Of a stretch of 8,097 nucleotides of DNA, positions 3,711-8,097 are shown piece after piece. Both the position numbers and the translations under genes were made by a program. How positions within the stretch are numbered: the stretch's first letter is position 1; each line of letters starts with the position of its first letter. The stretch covers positions 1 through 8,097 of the forward strand of contig JAHWJV010000151.1 of NCBI GenBank assembly GCA_019348265.1, given 5' to 3'. The stretch comes from Gemmatimonadota bacterium (lineage in GTDB: Bacteria; Gemmatimonadota; Gemmatimonadetes; Longimicrobiales; Longimicrobiaceae). The notes under the pieces were generated by a model. That model saw only the letters and a list, made by a program, of their open reading frames with translations, ran no database searches and was not told the DNA's origin.

Positions 3711-5756
3711 ATGAGATTGGTTTCTTCGACAGTATCCGTCTTCCCGACCCGTCGGCTCCGGTGCTCCGCGGGGTCTCCGATCATGGGAGCGGCGGTGGCC
3801 GTGATCCTGGCGGCCGCCGCCTGCGCGCCGGCGGTGCCGGCCGCGAGCGGGCCGTCGGCGGCGAGCGGGCCGACGGCGGCGCCGCCGCTGGGAACGGCGG
3901 TGGCGCCCAGCCCCGATCCTCGCGTGGGCCTCCGCCCGGGGCTCACCGACGCCGGCGAGGCGAGCTGGAACATGCGCCTCCTGTCCAACACGATGTCTCC
4001 GGCGCGATTCACCGAAACGCTCAACTCCGACCTCGCGTTCACCGGCAACTACGCCATCCAGGGCAACTTCAACGGCTGGCAGATCTGGGATATCTCGAAT
4101 CCCCGCCGGCCCACGCTGCGCACCGCTTATTTCTGCCCCGCGTCTCAGAGCGACGTTTCGGTTTACCGAAACCTCCTCTTCGTTTCGGGCGAGGGGCTGG
4201 AGGGGCGGATCGACTGCGGCGGACAGGGTGTGCGGGACACGGTCAGCACCGCCCGGCTACGCGGGCTCCGCGTTTTCGACATCACCGATATCGCGAATCC
4301 CCGGAACGTGGCGAACGTGCAGACCTGCCGTGGCTCGCACACGCACACGCTTCTGGAGGATCCCACCGATCCGGCGAACGTCTACGTCTACATCTCCGGG
4401 TCCGCCGGTGTGCGGTCGCCGCGGGAGCTCCCCGGCTGCGTGAACGCGCGGCCTGAGGAAGACGCGAACACCGCGCTGTTCCGGCTCGAGGTGATCAGAG
4501 TTCCGTTGGCCGATCCGGCGCGCGCGGCGATCGTCAGCTCCCCACGCATCTTCACGGGCCTTTCGGCGCCCGCGCGGCACGGCGAAGCGCCGGAGGATAT
4601 CGCCGCCGCTGCGCGTGCGGCCGCCGCTGCGCGTGCGCAGGGCCTGTTCACGGCGACCATCGGGGGAATGGAGCGGGTGCTCTCGCCGGACTTCACCGGC
4701 CCGTTGCTCGACAGCATCGTCAAAGCGCGCAACGGGTCCGGCGCTCCCACGGCTGCGGACCGAGCTGCCCTGAACGCGGCGCTACCCGCCATCGTGTCGG
4801 AGGCTACGGGAGAGCGACCGGGCCCCCGACCCGGCCCGACTCAGTGCCACGACATCACGCTCTTCCCGGCAGTGGGGCTTGGTGGTGGGGCCTGCGAGGG
4901 GTATGGCTTCCTCCTCGACATCCGCAACCCGACCGCGCCGATCCGGGTAGCGGAGGCCGCCGACTCCAACTTCTCCTACTGGCACTCCGCGACCTTCAAC
5001 AATGACGGGACGAAGATCCTCTTCTCCGACGAATGGGGCGGCGGCTCACAGCCGAAGTGTCGGGTCACGGACCGGCCGGAGTGGGGTGCCAATGCGATCT
5101 TCACGATCGTAAACGGGAGGCCGGAGTTCCAGAGCTACTACAAGATCCCGGCGGCCCAGACGCCGCAGGAGAACTGCGTGGCCCACAACGGATCGTTGAT
5201 CCCCATCCCCGGCCGCGACGTGATGGTCCAGGGTTGGTACCAGGGTGGCGTTTCGGTGTTCGATTGGACGGACGCCCGCAATCCGCGGGAGGTCGCCTAC
5301 TTCGACCGCGGTCCCGTGGACGCCGCACGCCTGGTGACCGGCGGCTCCTGGTCGGCCTACTGGTACAACGGCGTGATCGTCAGCTCGGAGATCGCGCGAG
5401 GGCTGGACGTCTTCGAGCTGGTCCCGAGCCCCCTCATCTCACAGAACGAGATCGACGCGGCGAAGACCGTGCGGCTCGAGTATCTGAACGCGCAGTCGCA
5501 GCCGAAATTCGTCTGGCCCCCGAGCTTCGCGCTGGCACGCGCGTACGTCGATCAGCTGGAGCGCTCCAGTGGTCTAACGGCGGCCCGGATCGACGCGGTC
5601 CGGCGGGCGCTGTCCGGAGCGGAATCCGCCTCCGGAGCAGCCCGGCGGGATGCGCTCGTCCAGCTCGCGGGGCAGGTCGAGAGTGATGCCGGAGGCAGCG
5701 CGGATGCCGCGAAGGTGCGCCTGCTCGCCAGCTCCCTTCGGCAGCTGGCGGGCTAG
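3711..5756 (+). CDS. LVIVD-repeat beta-propeller lipoprotein
   Basis: The gene encodes 681 residues. The N-terminus has basic residues (TRRLR, 13-17), a hydrophobic run (MGAAVAVILAAAA, 25-37) and a lipobox ending at Cys38, then an Ala/Pro/Ser linker to about 66. The body is a propeller-like repeat protein of the LVIVD family. Repeat hallmarks are 'QIWDISNPRRP' (about 124-134), 'GLRVFDITDIANPRN' (185-199), 'GFLLDIRNPTAP' (397-408), 'GVSVFDWTDARNPRE' (513-527) and 'GLDVFELVP' (564-572). Each blade ends in a D-x-x-x/D-P turn. His residues recur in blades: GSHTH (about 208-212), QCHD (378-381), YWHSA (424-428) and VAHNG (490-494). After 574 the chain becomes helical and Ala-rich (EIDAAKTVRLEYLNAQ onward), a C-terminal helical domain of about 100 residues. 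ATG 3711 is preferred (AGGG 6 nt upstream, basic n-region); ATG 3783 would lack the positive charges. Function is unknown; it is probably anchored in the outer membrane beside the DUF305 protein. Confidence 0.9.
   Translation: MRLVSSTVSVFPTRRLRCSAGSPIMGAAVAVILAAAACAPAVPAASGPSAASGPTAAPPLGTAVAPSPDPRVGLRPGLTDAGEASWNMRLLSNTMSPARFTETLNSDLAFTGNYAIQGNFNGWQIWDISNPRRPTLRTAYFCPASQSDVSVYRNLLFVSGEGLEGRIDCGGQGVRDTVSTARLRGLRVFDITDIANPRNVANVQTCRGSHTHTLLEDPTDPANVYVYISGSAGVRSPRELPGCVNARPEEDANTALFRLEVIRVPLADPARAAIVSSPRIFTGLSAPARHGEAPEDIAAAARAAAAARAQGLFTATIGGMERVLSPDFTGPLLDSIVKARNGSGAPTAADRAALNAALPAIVSEATGERPGPRPGPTQCHDITLFPAVGLGGGACEGYGFLLDIRNPTAPIRVAEAADSNFSYWHSATFNNDGTKILFSDEWGGGSQPKCRVTDRPEWGANAIFTIVNGRPEFQSYYKIPAAQTPQENCVAHNGSLIPIPGRDVMVQGWYQGGVSVFDWTDARNPREVAYFDRGPVDAARLVTGGSWSAYWYNGVIVSSEIARGLDVFELVPSPLISQNEIDAAKTVRLEYLNAQSQPKFVWPPSFALARAYVDQLERSSGLTAARIDAVRRALSGAESASGAARRDALVQLAGQVESDAGGSADAAKVRLLASSLRQLAG
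4602..4637 (+). repeat. Exact 18-bp in-frame tandem duplication inside the LVIVD gene
   Basis: The 18-nt unit GCCGCCGCTGCGCGTGCG occurs at 4602-4619 and again at 4620-4637 without a mismatch. In frame it encodes AAAARA twice (residues 298-309), lengthening an Ala-rich helix-like insertion (roughly 290-312) that is unlike the surrounding beta-rich blades. Identical copies indicate a recent slippage event or a length-variable segment. Confidence 0.85.
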
Positions 5757-5785
5757 GGGCCACTCGTCGCCCACTTCGAGACCGA

Positions 5786-5819
5786 CCGAGCTCCGACCGT
5801 TCTTAGGTTCGGAGCTCGG
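5786..5819 (+). terminator. 11-bp hairpin between the LVIVD and PAP2 genes
   Basis: CCGAGCTCCGA (5786-5796) pairs perfectly with TCGGAGCTCGG (5809-5819) around a 12-nt loop. Within the loop ACC/GGT can pair if one U is bulged. It starts 29 nt after the TAG of the LVIVD gene and about 60 nt before the PAP2 start. What follows is CTTCGCC, not a clear T run. It may end the DUF305-LVIVD transcript or give partial read-through into the PAP2 gene. Confidence 0.5.
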
Positions 5820-5878
5820 CTTCGCCAGGCGCGCGGGCGAACACACGGCAGAGTACTGAACGACGAGGGGCTACGACG

Positions 5879-6730
5879 ATGCGTCGAGGAGCGAGGAGGT
5901 CCAGGGCGGACGGGAGCCCGATCGGGTGGTGGGCTACCTGGCTGCTGAGCGTCACGATCTTCACCGCGCCGCTCGCTGCGCAGACGGCGCAGGCGGACTC
6001 GGCCCGGGCGGGTCGCGAGCCGCTCTTCGTCCCGACGGACGCCCTCTACGCCGGCGGGTTCCTGCTGGGGACGCTCGCGATGTACCCGATCGACCTGGAG
6101 GTGGCCGATGCGCTGCGAGATCCCTCGCGCCAGGCAAATCAGCTGCTCGAGGGGACCGCCAGCGGCTTCCGTATGCTCGGCTTCCCGGGAACTCTTCTGA
6201 TCGGGACGGGGCTGTACGCCGGCGGGCGATTGGCGGAACGTTCCGAGCTGGCTGATGTGGGGCTGCATACGACGGAGTCGCTCGTCCTGGCCCTCGCAGC
6301 CACTGGAGTGCTGAAGTCGCTCGCCGGGCGCGCCCGCCCCGATGAAGTGCCAGAGGACCCGTACCAGTTCGCACTCGCCCGCGGGCTCGGCGAGGACCGC
6401 TACCAATCCTTTCCCTCGGGCCACACGAGCCTCGCGTTCGCGGCCGCGGCCTCCCTCAGCGCCGAGCTCGGCCGGACCGATCCCGGCACCCGCGCGTGGG
6501 CCCGCCCACTCCTCTACGGGGCCGCGAGCCTGGTGGGCATCTCACGCACCTACAACAACAAGCACTGGGCGAGCGACGTCGTCGCCGGAGCCGCCATCGG
6601 CACCTTCTCCGGATGGAAGGTGGTGCGATACGCCCATACCCACCCGGGTCACCGCCTGGACCGCATGTTCCTGAACGCCCGCATCTTTCCCATTCCCGGT
6701 GGTGGTCTGGCAGCTGCGTGGAGCTTTTGA
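5879..6730 (+). CDS. PAP2-family phosphatase, exported
   Basis: The gene encodes 283 residues. A basic start (MRRGARRSR) and hydrophobic stretch WWATWLLSVTIFTAPLAA (17-34) form a signal peptide, with cleavage probable near residues 34-39. The catalytic signature of the type 2 phosphatidic acid phosphatase/vanadium haloperoxidase superfamily is complete. Motif 1 is KSLAGRARP (K146, R153, P154), motif 2 is FPSGHTS (178-184, H182) and motif 3 is SRTYNNKHWASD (222-233, R223, nucleophile H229, D233). The enzyme would release phosphate from lipid-linked or soluble phosphomonoesters outside the cytoplasm. The helices are rich in Ala/Gly and only moderately hydrophobic. After motif 3 comes an amphipathic end, 'RIFPIPGGGLAAAWSF', with alternating residues and a terminal Phe. 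The start follows GAGGGG by 8 nt. It lies 122 nt after the LVIVD gene on the same strand, across a hairpin, so co-transcription is uncertain. The physiological substrate is unknown. Confidence 0.93.
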   Translation: MRRGARRSRADGSPIGWWATWLLSVTIFTAPLAAQTAQADSARAGREPLFVPTDALYAGGFLLGTLAMYPIDLEVADALRDPSRQANQLLEGTASGFRMLGFPGTLLIGTGLYAGGRLAERSELADVGLHTTESLVLALAATGVLKSLAGRARPDEVPEDPYQFALARGLGEDRYQSFPSGHTSLAFAAAASLSAELGRTDPGTRAWARPLLYGAASLVGISRTYNNKHWASDVVAGAAIGTFSGWKVVRYAHTHPGHRLDRMFLNARIFPIPGGGLAAAWSF

Positions 6731-6736
6731 AGAAAA

Positions 6737-6750
6737 GGGAAGAGGGAAGA
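6737..6750 (+). repeat. Two heptamers GGGAAGA just after the PAP2 stop
   Basis: GGGAAGA occurs twice in tandem 6 nt after the PAP2 stop codon. This is the complement of the CCCTCTT heptamer found on the plus strand at 6866-6872 and in six copies at 7963-8006. The copies here are therefore inverted with respect to the other two blocks and could pair with the 6866-6875 copy in a transcript that reads through. Confidence 0.7.
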
Positions 6751-6805
6751 GCCTGTCGGAGTTTGGAAGGGGCGACTACACCACGATCACGGCCCCGTGG
6801 CTGTG

Positions 6806-6835
6806 TGTCCCGCTGTTCCCTGTCCCGCTGTTCCC
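6806..6835 (-). repeat. 15-bp tandem direct repeat, G-quadruplex consensus on the minus strand
   Basis: TGTCCCGCTGTTCCC is repeated exactly at 6806-6820 and 6821-6835. On the minus strand the pair has four GGG runs spaced by 6, 3 and 6 nt, fitting the G3-N1-7 quadruplex consensus. It lies immediately past the stop codon of the oxidoreductase gene (the TAG shares its last base pair) and before the convergent PAP2 gene. It may act in 3'-end formation, but no such role is shown. Confidence 0.75.
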
Positions 6836-7890
6836 TACGTCGTCCGCTGTTCCGTGTTCCCTTGTCCCTCTTCCCTGGCCCGTTCGATGATCTCCAGCGT
6901 CCGAACGGCATCCATGGGGTCTACGGGCGGGGGGGTGCCGTCACGGAGGGCTGCGGCGACTGCCTTATAGAAGTGGTGGTAGGCGCCGGGCTCGGTGGGG
7001 ACGGGGCGCAGGTCGTCGGCGGCGCCGAGGAGGCCCCAGCGCTCCCTGGGCTCCGCGCCCCAGTCGGGGTCGGTCGGGCGGCCGCCGGCGCGGAGGGCCT
7101 CCTCCTGCGGGTCGGCGCCGTGCTTTACGTAGGCTGCTCGCGTCCCCATCACCCGGAACCGCGCGCCGGGCTGCGCGGCTACGGTGCTCATCCAGAGGTG
7201 GGAGCGTACGCCCGAGGCGTGCGCGAGGGCGACGAAGGTGTCGTCGTCCACCTGGCTTTCCGGGCGGCGGCGGTCCAGCTCGGCATAAACGTCGGATACG
7301 GGGCCGAAGAGCAGCAGGGCCTGGTCGATGAGGTGGCTCCCGAGGTCGAAGAGCAGCCCGCCGGCCTCCTCCGGAGCGGGGTTCTGCTTCCACCCCGCCC
7401 GGGGCACCAGGCGCCAGCGGTCGGACCGCACCTCCATGCGCACCACGTCGCCCAACTCGCCTCCGGTGAGGAGACGCCGGACCGTGAGAAAATCACCGTC
7501 CCAGCGTCGATTCTGGAAGACCGTCAGCATCCGACCGCGGCGCCGCGCATCCTCCACCAGCGCGCGGCCCTCCGCGGCCGAGGTTGCGAGCGGCTTGTCG
7601 ATCACGACGTCCAGCCCGGCCTCCAGCGCGGCGTGGGCGAGCGGCGCATGAGTCCGGTTGGGCGAGGCGACGACCACGAGGTCGAGACGCGGCGCGAGCT
7701 CCCAGAGCATGTCCGCCGTAGGCAGCACCACCGCCCCGGGATGATCCACCAGCGCCTGCGCCGAGCGGGCCGGGTCGCGCGTTACCACCGCGGCCAGTCT
7801 CATCCCGGCCGTAGCCGCGATCAGCGGCCCGTGGAAGACCGCTCCGCCGAGCCCGTACCCGATCAGCCCCACTCGAATCTCGTCCTTCAC
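6835..7890 (-). CDS. Gfo/Idh/MocA family NAD(P)-dependent oxidoreductase (YdgJ/IolW-like)
   Basis: The gene encodes 351 residues. The N-terminal Rossmann fold carries VGLIGYGLGGAVFHGPL (7-23) with the GxGxxG dinucleotide signature at G11, G13 and G16. The family's EKP motif appears as DKP (98-100), with K99 the catalytic lysine. It is followed by FQNRRWDGDFLT (125-136), then the C-terminal catalytic strand FDLGSHLIDQ (181-190) with D182, H186 and D189. 'YVKHGADPQEE' (254-264) and 'DWGAEPRERWG' (276-286) resemble E. coli YdgJ and Bacillus IolW, NADP-linked scyllo-inositol dehydrogenases. A sugar or inositol dehydrogenase acting in the cytoplasm is therefore likely, substrate unproven. Start GTG 7890 is chosen because GGAGGT lies 6 nt upstream and the fold begins at once; an upstream frame to 8043 only translates the repeat array. 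The last dozen residues (EEGQGNTEQRTT) come from a TTCCC-rich repeat and are unlikely to be ancestral. Confidence 0.93.
   Translation of the reverse strand: MKDEIRVGLIGYGLGGAVFHGPLIAATAGMRLAAVVTRDPARSAQALVDHPGAVVLPTADMLWELAPRLDLVVVASPNRTHAPLAHAALEAGLDVVIDKPLATSAAEGRALVEDARRRGRMLTVFQNRRWDGDFLTVRRLLTGGELGDVVRMEVRSDRWRLVPRAGWKQNPAPEEAGGLLFDLGSHLIDQALLLFGPVSDVYAELDRRRPESQVDDDTFVALAHASGVRSHLWMSTVAAQPGARFRVMGTRAAYVKHGADPQEEALRAGGRPTDPDWGAEPRERWGLLGAADDLRPVPTEPGAYHHFYKAVAAALRDGTPPPVDPMDAVRTLEIIERAREEGQGNTEQRTT
6844..6876 (-). repeat. Degenerate copy of the TTCCC-rich repeats inside the oxidoreductase 3' end
   Basis: CCGCTGTTCC, GTGTTCCC, TTGTCCC and CTCTTCCCT follow each other here, a degraded mixture of the 15-bp unit at 6806-6835 and the CCCTCTT heptamer. 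The block lies within the coding region and encodes the last residues of the oxidoreductase. Confidence 0.6.
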
Positions 7891-7896
7891 CACGCC

Positions 7897-7902
7897 ACCT
7901 CC
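7897..7902 (-). promoter_or_regulatory. Shine-Dalgarno GGAGGT setting the GTG start of the oxidoreductase
   Basis: On the minus strand GGAGGT is followed by GGC GTG GTG AAG. The second GTG (7890) is 6 nt away and the first (7893) only 3 nt, so 7890 is preferred. Confidence 0.65.
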
Positions 7903-7962
7903 GTTGCAGGCTTCCGCCAGTTGTCCCGGACCAGTCTCTCTCCCGAGCCCCCCATCCCGCTG

Positions 7963-8010
7963 CCCTCTTCCCTCTTCCCTCTTCCCCCTCTTCCCTCTTC
8001 CCTCTTCCCC
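7963..8010 (-). repeat. Heptamer array (CCCTCTT)3-CC-(CCCTCTT)3-CCCC upstream of the oxidoreductase
   Basis: Six exact heptamers lie at 7963-7969, 7970-7976, 7977-7983, 7986-7992, 7993-7999 and 8000-8006. An extra CC after the third makes the array two copies of one 23-bp unit. On the minus strand it is a purine tract of GGG runs with AAGA spacers, seven runs in total, an excellent quadruplex consensus. It starts 73 nt upstream of the GTG start, so it falls in the promoter or 5' leader of the oxidoreductase. The heptamer also occurs downstream of the same gene. Confidence 0.85.
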
Positions 8011-8097
8011 GAGGGGTCCGCCGCTTGCAGTCGCCCGGGACACCCAACCGATAACCCAGGCCTGTCGCGGAATACGTGCCCATCGACCCGCAGCTCG

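Noticed and set aside
5753..6424. 223-residue frame antisense to the PAP2 gene
   Set aside because: It is the mirror of a gene with all three PAP2 motifs, and its translation is low-complexity Arg/Gly/Pro/Glu.
7963..8010. CRISPR-like array
   Set aside because: Units are 7 bp in direct tandem without spacers, so it is a simple-sequence repeat.
7891..8043. 51-residue N-terminal extension of the oxidoreductase
   Set aside because: It would translate the heptamer array into Gly/Arg/Glu repeats ahead of the Rossmann fold. The GGAGGT with GTG 7890 explains the start better.
8011..8097. C-terminal end of an upstream minus-strand gene
   Set aside because: The minus strand reads open to the edge in more than one frame, but GC-rich DNA does this by chance and no motif is visible in about 85 nt.

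Overview
The window is strongly G+C-rich bacterial chromosomal DNA with dense coding, GC-biased third codon positions and no sign of phage or insertion sequences. Three exported proteins carry lipobox-type signal peptides and a fourth has an ordinary signal peptide, so the host has a Gram-negative-type envelope. This style, together with an LVIVD-repeat lipoprotein beside a DUF305 lipoprotein and a LigD-type polymerase, suggests Gemmatimonadota or a related soil lineage. That placement is an inference from gene content, not a demonstrated taxonomy.

Layout. Positions 1-1483 hold three minus-strand genes. The first is the 5' part of a LigD-type NHEJ DNA polymerase domain, cut by the window edge. 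It is joined by an ATGA stop/start overlap to a conserved 204-residue protein of unknown function, and a small two-helix membrane protein lies upstream behind a perfect hairpin. Positions 1484-2065 hold no convincing gene but do hold a striking pair of palindromes (GTTCACTGAAC and GTTCAGTGAAC, 20 bp centre to centre). A 66-residue orphan protein with an ideal Shine-Dalgarno follows at 2066-2266. It converges, across a 13-bp hairpin, on a minus-strand SnoaL/DUF4440-like lipoprotein (2345-2809).

From a divergent intergenic region at about 2900 a plus-strand block begins: a DUF305 lipoprotein (2989-3672), then 38 nt later a large LVIVD-repeat beta-propeller lipoprotein (3711-5756), then after a hairpin a periplasmic PAP2 phosphatase (5879-6730). 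Converging on it is a minus-strand Gfo/Idh/MocA oxidoreductase of the YdgJ/IolW type (6835-7890).

The DUF305 and LVIVD genes are very probably co-transcribed and act at the cell envelope; DUF305 relatives bind copper. The LigD-type polymerase and its unknown partner are translationally coupled, so the 204-residue protein is a candidate accessory factor of end-joining repair. The oxidoreductase gene is bracketed by purine/pyrimidine-asymmetric short repeats (heptamer CCCTCTT and a 15-bp tandem unit) whose G-rich strand is the coding strand of that gene and fits the G-quadruplex consensus. One repeat block encodes the end of the protein. These repeats, the paired palindromes and the LigD-linked unknown gene are the least explained parts of the window.
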